NCBI RefSeq assembly: GCF_032268605.1
Contig: NZ_CP130318.1
Coordinates: 1,701,001-1,765,000, forward strand
Direction: 5' to 3'
Source of the DNA: Paenibacillus aurantius
GTDB taxonomy: Bacteria > Bacillota > Bacilli > Paenibacillales > NBRC-103111
Length of the DNA: 64,000 bases
The position numbers and the translations under genes are program-made. A model generated the notes under the pieces. That model saw nothing but the letters and a program-made list of their open reading frames with translations, did no database searches and was not told the origin of the DNA. Below, one piece after another: positions 30,029-41,038 of this stretch. Each line of letters opens with the position of its first letter. The stretch's first letter is position 1.

Positions 30029-30778
30029 ATGCTGCATCAGTTTTCCCGCAATGAGCTTGCCATGGGACCGGAAGGCCTGGACATCATGAAGAACAGCACC
30101 GTAGCCGTATTGGGAATCGGGGGAGTCGGGTCGTTCGCGGCGGAGGCCCTGGCCCGCACAGGGGTCGGCCGGATCATTCTGATCGACAAGGACGTCGTGG
30201 ACATCACGAACGTCAACCGGCAGATTCACGCTCTGCTGACCACTGTCGGCCAGCCTAAGGCCGAGCTCATGAAGGAACGGATCGGCCTCATCAACCCGGA
30301 ATGCGAGGCCATCGCCCTGCGGATGTTCTACACCGAAGAAACCTATGAGAAGCTGTTCGAGTATCCGCTGGACTATGTCGTGGATGCTTCAGACACGATT
30401 ATGTACAAGATTCATCTCATCAAGCAGTGCCTGCAGCGGAAGATTCCGCTCATTTCGAGCATGGGCGCCGCGAATAAGATGGACCCTACCCGGTTCCAGG
30501 TTGCCGATATTTCCAAGACCACCATGGACCCGATTGCCCGGGTCATCCGTCAGAAGCTGCGCAAGGAAGGGATACACAAGGGGGTTAAGGTCGTCTTCTC
30601 TACGGAGGAGCCGATCAAACCTCGCGAGGAAGTGACCAAGGTAGTCGGGAATGCGGCCTCCGAGATCCGCAAAGCCCAGCAGCCGCCTTCCAGCAATGCG
30701 TTCGTGCCTTCCGTGGCGGGTCTGATTGCCGCCAGTGTAGTGGTCCGGGACCTTCTGGCGTCGAAGGGCATCCAATGA
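30029..30778 (+). CDS. tcdA: tRNA threonylcarbamoyladenosine dehydratase
   Basis: TcdA (YrvM in B. subtilis) converts t6A at position 37 to its cyclic form using ATP. The 249-residue E1/ThiF-fold protein has the nucleotide motif VLGIGGVGSFAAEALARTG (about 29-47), the DKDVVDITNVNRQ motif and SMGAANKMDPTRF. AAAGGAGG precedes the ATG. It lies 39 bases after aspS, so it probably shares that transcript. The downstream terminator overlaps a promoter. Confidence 0.93.
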   Translation: MLHQFSRNELAMGPEGLDIMKNSTVAVLGIGGVGSFAAEALARTGVGRIILIDKDVVDITNVNRQIHALLTTVGQPKAELMKERIGLINPECEAIALRMFYTEETYEKLFEYPLDYVVDASDTIMYKIHLIKQCLQRKIPLISSMGAANKMDPTRFQVADISKTTMDPIARVIRQKLRKEGIHKGVKVVFSTEEPIKPREEVTKVVGNAASEIRKAQQPPSSNAFVPSVAGLIAASVVVRDLLASKGIQ

Positions 30779-30804
30779 CAAACGTTTGTTCCGAATGGTA
30801 TACT
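30775..30804 (+). promoter_or_regulatory. Probable rarA promoter overlapping the tcdA end
   Basis: ATGACA (30775-30780) and TATACT (30799-30804) are 18 bases apart, and TG at 30796-30797 makes an extended -10. Initiation would fall near 30811, inside the left arm of the tcdA terminator. Confidence 0.6.
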
Positions 30805-30807
30805 AAA

Positions 30808-30850
30808 GGCATGCAACCCGTTCTACGCGGACGGGCGGCATGCCTTTTTT
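30808..30850 (+). terminator. Rho-independent terminator after tcdA
   Basis: GGCATGC (30808-30814) pairs with GCATGCC (30838-30844) and the inner CCCG with CGGG. TTTTTT follows at 30845-30850. Confidence 0.88.
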
Positions 30851-30924
30851 GTGTTTCCATGCTCATTCGCTTCATCACCCTTCAGGCTTGTCCTCAAGCC
30901 CGACAGCAAAGGATCGTGAACGCT

Positions 30925-32244
30925 TTGGATTTGTTTTCTTACCAGGCCGAGAACACACCGGGGGCCAAGCTCCTTGCCGACCGGATGCGTCCGTTAACCT
31001 TGGATGAGTATATTGGACAAGAACACATCGTGGGGCCGGGCAAGCTTCTGAGACGGGCCATCGAGGCCGATCAGATCTCGTCCATCCTGCTGTACGGCCC
31101 TCCGGGGACCGGCAAGACGACGCTCGCCCATATCATCTCCCACCGGACCCAAGGGGAGTTCGTGAAGCTGAACGCCGTGGACGCCTCCGTCAAGGATGTG
31201 CGGGAGGTCATCGAGCAGGCAAAGCAGACCAAAGCCCTCTATAACCGCAAAACGATTCTCTTCCTAGACGAAGTTCACCGGTTCAACACGGCCCGCCAGG
31301 ATGCCCTTCTGCCTGCCGTCGAGCAGGGAATCATCATTTTCATCGGGGCCACCACGGAGAACCCGTATCACCACGTCAACGGCGCGCTCCTCTCGCGGTC
31401 GACGCTCTTCGAGCTGCACGCGCTGACGCACGAGCACTCGCTGACCGCCATGCGCCGGGCGCTGGCCGACGGCGAGCGCGGCCTGGGCTTCCTTCCGCTG
31501 GAGGCGGACGAGGAAGCCCTCGAGCACATCGCGCGCATGGCGAACGGCGATATCCGCCGGGCGCTCAATGCGCTCGAGCTCGCCGCGCTCACGACGCCGC
31601 CGGCGCCGGACGGCACCATCCGCCTCACGCTCGAGGTCGCGGAGGAGTCGATTCGCCGTCCCACGATCAAAGCGGACGAGTCCACCCAGTACGATGTCCT
31701 CTCCGCTTTTCACAAGAGCATCCGCGGCTCAAGCGACGCCGCGCTCTTCTGGTTCCTCTATGCCGTCGAGAAGCTCGGCATGGACCCGATGACCTTCCTG
31801 CGGAGGCTCATCGTGGCAAGCAGCGAGGACATCGGCCTCGCCAACCCGCAGGCGATGGTCCAATCCGTCACGGCCATGGACGCCTACCACAAGATCGGCT
31901 GGCCCGAATCCAAATATGTGATCGCCCAAGCCATCTTGTTTGCGGTGGAGAGCCCCAAGTCGAATTCCATACCGGTGACGCTCTCCAAAATAACGGCCGC
32001 GTTTGACCGGCTGAAATCCGCAGAAGTCCCGCATCACCTAAGAGACGCGCATTACAGCGGCGCCGCGAAGCTCGGATACGTCGGCTACCGGTACCCGCAT
32101 GATTACCCCGGGCATTATGTGGACCAGCCATACCTTCCGGACAATCTCGGGAAGGAAGTGTTCTTCGAGGCTAGCGAGCAGGGGATGGAAGAGAAGATGA
32201 AGGTTAACCAGCAGCGCCGGCGCAACCGGCCCGCTTCGTCCTAA
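30925..32244 (+). CDS. rarA: Replication-associated recombination ATPase RarA (MgsA)
   Basis: RarA is an AAA+ ATPase of the clamp-loader type acting at stalled forks. The core has LTLDEYIGQEHIVGPG, Walker A GPPGTGKT, Walker B FLDEVHRF, sensor 1 IGATTENP and the C-terminal MgsA oligomerisation domain (SNSIPVTLSKI, GYVGYRYPHDYPGHYVDQPYLPD). The frame is open from 30775, but family N-termini begin at MDLFSYQA, matched by TTG 30925 with AAAGGA 11 bases upstream. That gives 439 residues. The upstream codons would run through the terminator. Confidence 0.93.
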   Translation: MDLFSYQAENTPGAKLLADRMRPLTLDEYIGQEHIVGPGKLLRRAIEADQISSILLYGPPGTGKTTLAHIISHRTQGEFVKLNAVDASVKDVREVIEQAKQTKALYNRKTILFLDEVHRFNTARQDALLPAVEQGIIIFIGATTENPYHHVNGALLSRSTLFELHALTHEHSLTAMRRALADGERGLGFLPLEADEEALEHIARMANGDIRRALNALELAALTTPPAPDGTIRLTLEVAEESIRRPTIKADESTQYDVLSAFHKSIRGSSDAALFWFLYAVEKLGMDPMTFLRRLIVASSEDIGLANPQAMVQSVTAMDAYHKIGWPESKYVIAQAILFAVESPKSNSIPVTLSKITAAFDRLKSAEVPHHLRDAHYSGAAKLGYVGYRYPHDYPGHYVDQPYLPDNLGKEVFFEASEQGMEEKMKVNQQRRRNRPASS

Positions 32245-32332
32245 TGCTATCTATCCGACCTAAGACTGCTCCCACAGCCAGCAGCTTGGTGTCGCCAAGC
32301 CCGTTATGAATCTTCCGTCCGTTACCAAGCGT

Positions 32333-32644
32333 TCAGCGCTGGCCTTGCATCGGTCCGGTCCACCTTTGACCGGACATACCGGGTTGGCTGTGGACCCGAA
32401 CCGCAGCCGGCTGTCTGGCCTTCACCAGCCGGAGGAGCCGCAGGAAGCCCAGAATCGCGGATGCGAACAGGCTGAGCAGGATGGTGCTCATGAGCGGAAA
32501 ATAGAAATAAACGTGATTCTTCACGAAAACCAGATCTCCCGGCAGCTTCCCCATATGAAAAAAACAGCCGCTTATATACCAGTACAGCCCGGCTGCCAAC
32601 AGGGAAGTTCCTCCATAAAGCAACCCTTTGACGAATGGATGCAT
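32333..32644 (-). CDS. DUF2905 family membrane protein
   Basis: This 103-residue protein has two membrane helices (about 5-25 and 49-70) flanking the DUF2905 signature FFHMGKLPGDLVFVKNHVYFYFP, then a basic tail. The function is unknown. GGAGG lies 8 bases before ATG 32644. It is convergent with rarA and on the same strand as mnmA. About 88 bases between it and rarA show no feature. Confidence 0.85.
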   Translation of the reverse strand: MHPFVKGLLYGGTSLLAAGLYWYISGCFFHMGKLPGDLVFVKNHVYFYFPLMSTILLSLFASAILGFLRLLRLVKARQPAAVRVHSQPGMSGQRWTGPMQGQR

Positions 32645-32777
32645 GGATCATTCCTCCTTGAGTGGAAAGTTCGGACGCCTTTACAAGTACCATTACCTTA
32701 ACCCCTCTTGAAGAAATTGAACCGAACCCCTTTACAAAACAAAGGTTTTATGCTTACGTAATCAGGCCTTGCAAAGC

Positions 32778-32814
32778 AAAAAGCCGGAAGCAGAGGGCCT
32801 GCTTCCGGCTTTTT
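32778..32814. terminator. Bidirectional terminator downstream of mnmA
   Basis: AAAAAGCCGGAAGCA (32778-32792) is fully complementary to TGCTTCCGGCTTTTT (32800-32814) around a 7-base loop. On the minus strand it follows mnmA by 30 bases. Confidence 0.92.
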
Positions 32815-32844
32815 GCCGGATTTGCTGGATGTTCTTTCACTTGC

Positions 32845-34010
<1,166 letters not shown>

Positions 34011-34250
34011 CATTTATTTTCATGAAGTTGTCATTGTTGCTCTCCCATGTTTGTTCGGATTATGTTACCATAGTAACCGATGGAGAAAGGCGTGCATTCC
34101 GCCGTGTTTTTACGAAATTATGGAAAGCTAACGGTTTCGGACAGAAGATTTTGGGCTATGCTTATAAGGTTCCGCTGTTTTATATAGAGGCTTACCAAAA
34201 TTTCAGGCGGACAGCCGGCAGAAATTAATATTCTTTTAATCCTAGTAGAC
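34011..34250. other. mnmA-cymR intergenic region
   Basis: No convincing gene is present. The region is poorer in GC than its neighbours. It holds a small inverted repeat GTTAC-CATA-GTAAC (34064-34077). A 68-codon open frame (34022-34228) lacks a ribosome binding site and has non-local codon use. Confidence 0.5.
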
Positions 34251-34256
34251 TATAAT
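34251..34256 (+). promoter_or_regulatory. -10 element of cymR
   Basis: A perfect TATAAT lies 17 bases before the cymR start. No matching -35 is visible at 16-18 bases, so the promoter is either weak or activator dependent. Confidence 0.5.
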
Positions 34257-34273
34257 GCAAAGAAGGTGCCGCT

Positions 34274-34693
34274 GTGAAAATTTCAACCAAGGGACGCTAC
34301 GGTTTAACGATCATGATGGAGCTTGCCGTCAAGTACGGGGAAGGGCCCACCTCTCTGAAAAGCATCGCCGAAAAGCACCAGCTCTCGGAGCACTACCTGG
34401 AGCAGCTGATCGCGCCGCTGCGCAACGCAGGACTCGTGAAGAGCATACGGGGAGCATACGGCGGGTACATCCTCTCCAAGCCGGCCGAAGAGATCACCTC
34501 GGGGGACATCATCCGGGTGCTGGAAGGACCGATCAGTCCGGTCGATTTCACCGATGAGGACGATCCGGCGAAGCGGGACCTGTGGGTCCGTATCCGCGAC
34601 AGCATTGCCGGCGTGCTGGATTCGACGACGCTGCAATCGCTGATCACGTTCAAGGACGAGGGCCAAACCGATAATTATATGTTTTACATTTAG
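34274..34693 (+). CDS. cymR: Rrf2-family regulator CymR
   Basis: The 139-residue winged-helix protein begins MKISTKGRYGLTIMMELAVKYGEGPTSL, as in CymR/Rrf2 proteins. It lacks the three-Cys Fe-S cluster region seen in IscR, which agrees with CymR, the repressor of cysteine metabolism that works with CysK in B. subtilis. The start is GTG 34274 after AGAAGGTG. iscS follows after 9 bases, so regulator and desulfurase form an operon as in B. subtilis. Confidence 0.85.
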   Translation: MKISTKGRYGLTIMMELAVKYGEGPTSLKSIAEKHQLSEHYLEQLIAPLRNAGLVKSIRGAYGGYILSKPAEEITSGDIIRVLEGPISPVDFTDEDDPAKRDLWVRIRDSIAGVLDSTTLQSLITFKDEGQTDNYMFYI

Positions 34694-34702
34694 GGGGTTT
34701 TC

Positions 34703-35848
34703 ATGAATCCCATTTACCTGGATTATGCCGCTGCCACCCCTCTTCATCCGGCCGTGCTGGAACAGATGATGCCTTATCTAACGCATGGCTTCGGAAATCC
34801 TTCAAGCCTTCATGCCTTCGGGCGGTCCGCTCAAAATGCCGTTAGGGAGGCGCGGGATACCATCGGAGCCCGACTCGGCTTCCCCGGGAGACAGCTTGTC
34901 TTCACAAGCGGAGGAACAGAGAGTGACAACCTTGCTTTATTCGGGACGGCTTCCCTTGCCGGCTCCCCGGGTCACATCATCACTTCCCAAATCGAACACC
35001 ATGCCGTTCTCCACAGCTGCCGCCGGTTAGAGCAGCTAGGCTACCGTGTAACTTACCTTCCTGTAAGCTCCACCGGACGAATCTCCATCGAAGACGTCCG
35101 GGCGGCCATCCGCCCCGATACCATCCTGATCTCTATCATGTACGGCAATAACGAGGTAGGCACCCTTCAGCCCATCCGGGAAATCGGCAACCTTGCGCGG
35201 GAGCACGGCATTCCTTTTCATGTGGATGCGGTTCAGGCTTTAGGCGTGGAGGAGTTGGATTTAAATAAGCTTCCCGTTGATTTAATGAGCTTCTCCGCTC
35301 ACAAAATTCAAGGACCCAAAGGGATAGGAGCGCTCTATGCAGCGGGCCAAACCAAGCTGTCCCCCCAGCTGTTCGGCGGCACCCAGGAACGTTCCCGCCG
35401 GGCCGGAACCGAGAATGTAGCAGGGATTGTCGGATTTGCGGAAGCGGTAAGGCTTGCCTATGAAGATCTTCCGGCGAAGAGAGACAAGCTTAACACCTTA
35501 AGAACCGTTATGATTCGGGAACTTGAGCAAACTTTAACCAAGGAAGGCTTCGTCATTAACGGGGATCCGGACCACCGGCTGCCCCATATTCTCAACGTCA
35601 GCTTTCCCGGAGTATCCTCTGAAACCATGCTGATGAATCTCGACCTGGCCGGCATTGCCGCGGCAAGCGGTTCCGCCTGCACCTCCGGTTCCTTGGAGCT
35701 GTCCCACGTATTGAAAGCGATGAACCTTCCGGAGGAGGTTATGCGCTCGGCCGTACGCTTCAGCTTCGGGCCTGGAACGACGGAAGAAGAAGTTCATCGG
35801 GCGGCGCAAGAAACTGCAACCATTGTACGCCGAATCCGTAATACATAA
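34703..35848 (+). CDS. iscS: Cysteine desulfurase (IscS/NifS type)
   Basis: This PLP enzyme takes sulfur from cysteine for tRNA thiolation and Fe-S clusters. The 381-residue product has the PLP Lys201 in SAHKIQGPKG, the substrate-binding IYLDYAAATP and GTESDNLALFG motifs and the persulfide Cys326 in SGSACTSGSLELSHVL. It is the probable sulfur donor for MnmA. A GGGGG site precedes the ATG. It corresponds to B. subtilis YrvO by position. Confidence 0.94.
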   Translation: MNPIYLDYAAATPLHPAVLEQMMPYLTHGFGNPSSLHAFGRSAQNAVREARDTIGARLGFPGRQLVFTSGGTESDNLALFGTASLAGSPGHIITSQIEHHAVLHSCRRLEQLGYRVTYLPVSSTGRISIEDVRAAIRPDTILISIMYGNNEVGTLQPIREIGNLAREHGIPFHVDAVQALGVEELDLNKLPVDLMSFSAHKIQGPKGIGALYAAGQTKLSPQLFGGTQERSRRAGTENVAGIVGFAEAVRLAYEDLPAKRDKLNTLRTVMIRELEQTLTKEGFVINGDPDHRLPHILNVSFPGVSSETMLMNLDLAGIAAASGSACTSGSLELSHVLKAMNLPEEVMRSAVRFSFGPGTTEEEVHRAAQETATIVRRIRNT

Positions 35849-35950
35849 CCTGGCGGGAGTCCGCCTGCTTCTCCCCTCTCGGAATAGCCGTCCCGGTTTT
35901 GGCCAACAATGATAGAAACGGCCGATCGGGAACCGGTCAGGAGGGACGGA

Positions 35951-36466
35951 ATGCGCAAAGCTAAGGAAATAATAGGACTGCCGGTCATCGATCTTCGTTC
36001 GGGAAAGCAGCTGGGAACGGTCAAGGACCTCGTGATGGGTGGTGACTGGGAGGCGGTTTCTCTCTTGCTCGAAACCAAAACCTGGTTTACCGCTCCCCGC
36101 TGCATCCGCTGGGAGGATGCCTATTCGATCGGCGAGGATGCCGTTACGGTCGATGGCGGACAGGCTGTCACAGAATGTTCGGATTCGGACGAAGCCATAT
36201 TTTTGCTGGAAGGACGGCGAAAATTATCGGGTCTGCCCGTGATCACCGTCAATGGAGTTCAATTAGGCTTAACCGAGGATGTTTATTTCCCGGAAGAATT
36301 GGATAAAAGAATAATAGGTTTTGAATTGACCGACGGGTTTCTGTCCGACATAACCGAGGGACGCAAATGGCTTCCCTTACCCGGAAAGGCAGTGATGGGC
36401 GAAGATTGCATCCTTGTCCCGGTTCAATGCCAACTGGAAGTTAAACCACTCACTAAACAGGAATAG
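35951..36466 (+). CDS. PRC-barrel domain protein (YrrD-like)
   Basis: The 171-residue product has two PRC-barrel-like units: IIGLPVIDLRSGKQLGTVKDLVM at the N-terminus (about 6-28), and LSGLPVITVNGVQLGLTEDVYF with IIGFELTDG in the second half. PRC barrels bind RNA or protein partners. The role of YrrD is unknown. AGGAGGGA (35939-35946) fixes ATG 35951; the open frame extends to 35909. Confidence 0.82.
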   Translation: MRKAKEIIGLPVIDLRSGKQLGTVKDLVMGGDWEAVSLLLETKTWFTAPRCIRWEDAYSIGEDAVTVDGGQAVTECSDSDEAIFLLEGRRKLSGLPVITVNGVQLGLTEDVYFPEELDKRIIGFELTDGFLSDITEGRKWLPLPGKAVMGEDCILVPVQCQLEVKPLTKQE

Positions 36467-36477
36467 GGTGATCATTG

Positions 36478-36675
36478 ATGATGCGCTGTCCAAACTGCAA
36501 TTCCAAGGACATTGGGAAAATTGGTTCCCACCAGTTTTATTGCTGGGGCTGCTTTATCGAATTGACCGTGAACGGAGAGAAAATGTCCGTCTTTCAGGTC
36601 GAAGAGGACGGGACGTTGAGCTCGCTGGACGATCTCTTCTTTGAAGAATCGGTTCCTCAGCTTCATGTCAACTAA
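36478..36675 (+). CDS. Small zinc-ribbon protein
   Basis: This 65-residue protein has two Cys pairs: CPNC near residue 4 and CWGC about 18 residues later, forming a likely zinc ribbon. An acidic C-terminal half follows (EEDGTLSSLDDLFFEE). GGGTGA lies just before the start; either of two adjacent ATGs (36478 or 36481) may be used. It begins 11 bases after the PRC-barrel gene and ends at a strong terminator, so the two are probably cotranscribed. The function is unknown. Confidence 0.75.
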   Translation: MMRCPNCNSKDIGKIGSHQFYCWGCFIELTVNGEKMSVFQVEEDGTLSSLDDLFFEESVPQLHVN

Positions 36676-36687
36676 CGCTGGGAATCC

Positions 36688-36745
36688 AATCCGGGTTTGA
36701 TCCAAGCCGCCGGCCGGGCGGTTTGGATCAAACCCGGATTTTTTT
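36688..36745 (+). terminator. Strong rho-independent terminator
   Basis: An 18-bp perfect stem has left arm 36688-36705 (AATCCGGGTTTG onwards) and right arm 36723-36740. A further inner GC stem (CCGCC/GGCGG) is present, then TTTTTTT. Confidence 0.95.
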
Positions 36746-36874
36746 GTGGGGCCGTTTCCGGGAAACGGGACAAACATTTTCATAGAAGGGCACGCTTAAA
36801 TTGGCTTCTCTTCACATATACTAGCTTAACCGTAAGACAGGGACAAGACGGCTAGCGAGGTGGGGGAAGTGGAT

Positions 36875-37939
36875 ATGTTTACGAGGAACCGGTGGTTCCG
36901 GGCATTGGTCTATACGCTGCTGAGTCTGGCCGTCCTCTACATGTTCGCCCAGCTCCGGCCGCTGGTTTCCGGCGTCTATCTGTTTCTGAAGGCGGTCCTG
37001 ATGCCGTTTGCCGTGGCTTTGATGATTTCGTACGTGCTGAACCCGGTGGTCAACCTGCTGCATCACCGCAAGGTACCGAGAACCGTGGCCGTTCTCTTGA
37101 TTTATGCCGTCTTCATTACCTCCATGACGGTTATTCTGATGAATCTTATTCCCATGTTCATCCGCCAGTTGATGGAGTTGAACGAACACATGCCGCAGCT
37201 GAATGTGAGAGCCCAAAGCATCATGAACGATTTCAACGAGAACCGTTATCTTCCCGACAGCGTACGAGCGGGGATCAACCGGGCGCTTACGAAGATGGAA
37301 ACCGGCGTGTCGACCATGATCACGGACTATATCAACGGGATCGGCAATACGATCAACATGCTTTTCGTGGCGTTCATTATCCCGTTCCTGGCCTTCTATT
37401 TTATGAAGGATTTCCAGGTCATCGAGCGGGGAATTCTGGCCAGTGTCCCCAAGAAACACCGCAAACAGACCGTGAAGCTGTTTCTCGACATCGACCGGGC
37501 GCTCGGCAATTACATCCGCGGTCAGCTGCTCGTCTGCGTGATCGTCGGGCTGCTCGCCTACATTGGTTACTGGATCATCGGCATGCCGTACCCCCTGCTG
37601 CTGGCGAGCGTGGTGGCGCTCATGAACATCATCCCGTATCTCGGCCCCTTCTTCGGGGCGGCTCCGGCGATTTTGATGGCGGCGGCGGTTTCCTGGAAGA
37701 TGGTCGTCTACGTCATCATCGTCAATACGGCGGTGCAGATTCTAGAAGGAAACGTCATTTCCCCGCAGGTGGTGGGCCGGACGCTGCACATGCACCCGCT
37801 CACGATCATTTTTGCCCTTCTGGTCGGGGGAGAGTTTGCGGGCGTAGTCGGGCTGATTCTAGCGGTTCCTTTCTTCGCCGTGCTGAAAGTGCTTGTCCAG
37901 CATTTTTACGGGTATTACATCCACCGGCGAACGACCTGA
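36875..37939 (+). CDS. AI-2E family transporter (YrrI-like)
   Basis: This 354-residue membrane protein has about seven helices arranged as in the AI-2E family (PF01594), with FLAFYFMKDF and NIIPYLGPFFGAAPAI. Members include autoinducer-2 exporters and Na+/H+ antiporters, so the substrate is unknown. The open frame begins at GTG 36860. ATG 36875 with GGGGGAAG five bases upstream is preferred. It precedes alaS, as yrrI does in B. subtilis. Confidence 0.88.
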   Translation: MFTRNRWFRALVYTLLSLAVLYMFAQLRPLVSGVYLFLKAVLMPFAVALMISYVLNPVVNLLHHRKVPRTVAVLLIYAVFITSMTVILMNLIPMFIRQLMELNEHMPQLNVRAQSIMNDFNENRYLPDSVRAGINRALTKMETGVSTMITDYINGIGNTINMLFVAFIIPFLAFYFMKDFQVIERGILASVPKKHRKQTVKLFLDIDRALGNYIRGQLLVCVIVGLLAYIGYWIIGMPYPLLLASVVALMNIIPYLGPFFGAAPAILMAAAVSWKMVVYVIIVNTAVQILEGNVISPQVVGRTLHMHPLTIIFALLVGGEFAGVVGLILAVPFFAVLKVLVQHFYGYYIHRRTT

Positions 37940-37943
37940 AAAG

Positions 37944-37973
37944 TTGACATGAAGGAAGAGAATCCCTTATAAT
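37944..37973 (+). promoter_or_regulatory. Sigma-A promoter of alaS
   Basis: Consensus TTGACA (37944-37949) and TATAAT (37968-37973) are separated by 18 bases. It lies just after the AI-2E gene. Confidence 0.9.
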
Positions 37974-37979
37974 TTGCGT

Positions 37980-38231
37980 AACAAAGCGCAGATGGAACAA
38001 GAAGGCTTTAGCCCGTCGGCCAGAGAGAAGGTTCACGGTGTCCATGCGGATGCCGCTGCTGAAAGAACCTTTCATGACGAAGGAAAGCCCCGCCGGTTCC
38101 GGAGCGTGGATGAACTCCACCGGTTGGACCCGTTATCGTCCGGACAAGGCGATTGCTCATGGAAAACGTGATGGGCAATAACCAGGGTGGTACCGCGAAT
38201 GATTCGTCCCTGTTTTCAGGGGCGTTTTTTT
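37980..38231 (+). ncRNA. T-box leader of alaS
   Basis: The T-box sequence GGGTGGTACCGCG lies at 38185-38197. The terminator CGTCCCTG (38205-38212) pairs with CAGGGGCG (38217-38224) and is followed by TTTTTTT. Upstream, AGAGAG then AAGGTTC pairs with GAACCTT after GCTGCTGAAAG, the distal part of stem I as in the hisS leader. The specifier is expected to be an Ala codon, but I could not place it with certainty. Confidence 0.92.
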
Positions 38232-38278
38232 GTTTTTTGGGGTTCGGAACGATTATTAGGCAAATGGAGGCATTCAAA

Positions 38279-40903
38279 ATGAAAGCAAGTGAAATACGCC
38301 GGAAATGGCTGGAGTTTTTTGCGGAGAAGGGGCATAAGATCGAACCGAGCGCTCCGCTCGTGCCGCATAACGATCCTTCCCTCCTGTGGATCAATGCGGG
38401 GATGGCCCCGCTGAAGCCCTACTTCGACGGAAGGGTGAAGCCGGAGAACCCGCGCATCGCGAACGCCCAGAAGTGCATCCGCACGAACGATATCGAGAAT
38501 GTGGGCAAAACGCGCCGCCACCATACGTTCTTCGAAATGCTCGGGAATTTCTCCATCGGGGATTACTTTAAAGAAGAAGTCATTACGTGGGCGTGGGAGT
38601 TCCTCACCGACCCCAAGTGGATCGGCTTCGACCCGGAGCGTCTGTCGGTAACCGTTTATCCTGAGGACACGGAGGCTTATGATTTCTGGAACAAGAAAAT
38701 CGGCCTGCCGGAGAACCGCATCTACAAGCTTGAAGAGAACTTCTGGGACATCGGCGAAGGCCCGTGCGGCCCGTGCACCGAAATTTTCTATGACCGCGGC
38801 GAGGCTTATGGCGATCTGAACGATCCGGAATGCTGGCCGGGAGGGGAGAATGAGCGCTTCCTCGAAGTTTGGAACCTGGTGTTCTCCCAATTCAACCATA
38901 ACAAGGACGGCAGCTACACGCCGCTTCCCAACAAGAACATCGATACCGGAGCCGGTCTGGAGCGGTTTGCTTCCATTCTGCAGAATGTGGATTCGAACTT
39001 CGACACGGACTTGTTCACTCCCATCATAGAAGCGACCTGCCGGGAAGCCGGTGTGAAGTATAAGGAATCCATAGAGACCGATATTGCGTTAAAAGTAATA
39101 GCGGATCATATCCGCACGGTCGTCTTCGCCGTTGGCGACGGGGTTCTTCCTTCGAATGAAGGAAGAGGGTATGTCATTCGCCGCCTCCTCCGCCGGGCGG
39201 TCCGCTACGGAAAAGTGCTCGGCATGGACAGGCCCTTCCTGTTCAAGCTAACGCCCGTTGTAGGAGAGATCATGGGCGGCTACTACCCGGAGGTGGTGGA
39301 GAAGCGCGAGTTTATCGAGAAAGTAATCCGCACCGAAGAAGAGCGGTTCCACGAGACGTTGTCCGATGGACTGGCCATTCTGGCCGACCTGACGGAGAAG
39401 GCCCGCGAGGAAGGAGTCGACCGGATCTCCGGACCCGATGCCTTCAAGCTGTATGACACGTACGGCTTTCCCTTCGATCTGACCGAGGATTACGCCGCGG
39501 AGCAGGGATTGACGGTAGACCGGCAAGGCTTCGACCGCGCCATGGAAGAGCAGCGGGAGAGAGCGCGTGCCGCACGCCAGGACACGGAAAGCATGAAGGT
39601 GCAGGGCGGTCCGCTGGCGGACTTAACGGTTAAAAGCGAGTTTGTTGGTTATAATGATTTGGTAACTAATGCTAAAGTTCTCGCCATTGTGCTCAATAAC
39701 GAGATGGTGGATTTGGCCGGGGAAGGGCAAACGTGCCGCATTATTCTCGACCGTACCCCGTTCTATGCGGAAAGCGGCGGTCAGATCAGCGATCACGGAA
39801 CGATTACGGCTTCGGGTGTAGAGGCCGTTGTGGAGGATGTCTCCAAGGCCCCGCACGGACAGCACGTCATGACGGTTCGGATCGTAAAGGGAACGCTGCG
39901 CAAAGGCGAGACGGTGGAGGCTATGGTCGACCGCTCCTTGCGGGAAGACATTATCAAGAACCATACCGCTACCCACCTGCTCCACAAGGCGCTCAAAGAA
40001 GTACTGGGCGAGCACGTCAACCAGGCGGGATCATTGGTCACGGCTTCCCGGCTCCGGTTCGATTTCTCCCACTTCGGGAGCATCAGCCCCGAAGAGCTGC
40101 AGGACATCGAGCTGCGGGTCAACCGCCAGATCTGGGCCGGAACGGCGCTTGATATCCGCCTGATGCCCATTGCCGAAGCCAAATCGATGGGGGCCATGGC
40201 TTTGTTCGGAGAGAAATATGGCGATATCGTCCGGGTTGTCCGGGTTGGCGACTACAGCATAGAGCTGTGCGGGGGCTGCCACGTAGGAAGCACTTCGCAA
40301 ATCGGACTTTTCAAGCTGGTGAGCGAGAGCGGAATCGGCTCCGGCATCCGCCGGATCGAAGCCGTTACCGGGCGCCATGCCTACGAATATATGGACGGGC
40401 AGTTCGACCTGCTCAAGCAGGCCGCCGGTCTCCTCAAAACCAATACGGCTGAAGTGCCCAAGCGGGTGGACGGGCTGCTTCAGCAGCTAAAAGACCTCGG
40501 CCGCGAGAATGAGTCGCTGAAGAGCAAGCTGAGCCGGGTAGAGGCCGGAAGCCTGATCGATCAGGTGAAGGAGATCGGAGGCGTTCGTGTGCTGGCCGCC
40601 CAGGTTGGCTCGGCCGACATGGATTCCCTGCGGACGACCGTGGATGAGCTGAAGGGCCAGATCGGCTCCGGCGTCATTGTTCTTGGCTCCACGGCGGATG
40701 ACAAGGTCAATCTTGTCGCGGCGGTTACCCCTGATCTCGTGAGCCAAGGCTTCCATGCCGGCAAAATTGTCAAGGAAGCGGCGGCGGCCTGCGGGGGAGG
40801 CGGCGGCGGCCGTCCGGATATGGCGCAAGCCGGAGGCAAGGACACCTCCAAGCTGGGAGACGCCCTACGTAAGGCGGAGGAATGGATAGCCGCTCAGCGG
40901 TAA
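38279..40903 (+). CDS. alaS: Alanyl-tRNA synthetase
   Basis: The 874-residue product has the class II core ([29 protein letters not shown]), the editing domain with [11 protein letters not shown] and CGGCHV metal-binding motifs, and a C-terminal domain with coiled coil and the Gly-rich end [20 protein letters not shown] lies 8 bases before ATG 38279. The open frame continues upstream through the leader, but that part is not coding. Confidence 0.98.
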   Translation: MKASEIRRKWLEFFAEKGHKIEPSAPLVPHNDPSLLWINAGMAPLKPYFDGRVKPENPRIANAQKCIRTNDIENVGKTRRHHTFFEMLGNFSIGDYFKEEVITWAWEFLTDPKWIGFDPERLSVTVYPEDTEAYDFWNKKIGLPENRIYKLEENFWDIGEGPCGPCTEIFYDRGEAYGDLNDPECWPGGENERFLEVWNLVFSQFNHNKDGSYTPLPNKNIDTGAGLERFASILQNVDSNFDTDLFTPIIEATCREAGVKYKESIETDIALKVIADHIRTVVFAVGDGVLPSNEGRGYVIRRLLRRAVRYGKVLGMDRPFLFKLTPVVGEIMGGYYPEVVEKREFIEKVIRTEEERFHETLSDGLAILADLTEKAREEGVDRISGPDAFKLYDTYGFPFDLTEDYAAEQGLTVDRQGFDRAMEEQRERARAARQDTESMKVQGGPLADLTVKSEFVGYNDLVTNAKVLAIVLNNEMVDLAGEGQTCRIILDRTPFYAESGGQISDHGTITASGVEAVVEDVSKAPHGQHVMTVRIVKGTLRKGETVEAMVDRSLREDIIKNHTATHLLHKALKEVLGEHVNQAGSLVTASRLRFDFSHFGSISPEELQDIELRVNRQIWAGTALDIRLMPIAEAKSMGAMALFGEKYGDIVRVVRVGDYSIELCGGCHVGSTSQIGLFKLVSESGIGSGIRRIEAVTGRHAYEYMDGQFDLLKQAAGLLKTNTAEVPKRVDGLLQQLKDLGRENESLKSKLSRVEAGSLIDQVKEIGGVRVLAAQVGSADMDSLRTTVDELKGQIGSGVIVLGSTADDKVNLVAAVTPDLVSQGFHAGKIVKEAAAACGGGGGGRPDMAQAGGKDTSKLGDALRKAEEWIAAQR

Positions 40904-41038
40904 TCCTTTCCTTTCCAAAGGCGAAAGAGGAAGGAATTTTTGGGGAATGACAGGAATTCGCCCAGTCGTGAAGAATATATCACTACTATAGGCCGCAGCT
41001 TTTTCTAGATCAATCCAGTTATTCGGGAGGTGCCGGTT

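Noticed and set aside
30775..30924. N-terminal extension of RarA
   Set aside because: These 50 codons run through a promoter and terminator and do not match family N-termini. TTG 30925 gives the expected start.
34022..34228. 68-codon open frame between mnmA and cymR
   Set aside because: It has no ribosome binding site, third positions are much poorer in GC than in neighbouring genes, and it lies in a regulatory intergenic region.
36892..37947. 351-codon open frame overlapping the AI-2E transporter
   Set aside because: It lies in another frame of a well supported membrane protein gene and has the mixed Arg/Pro/Gly/His composition of a shadow frame.
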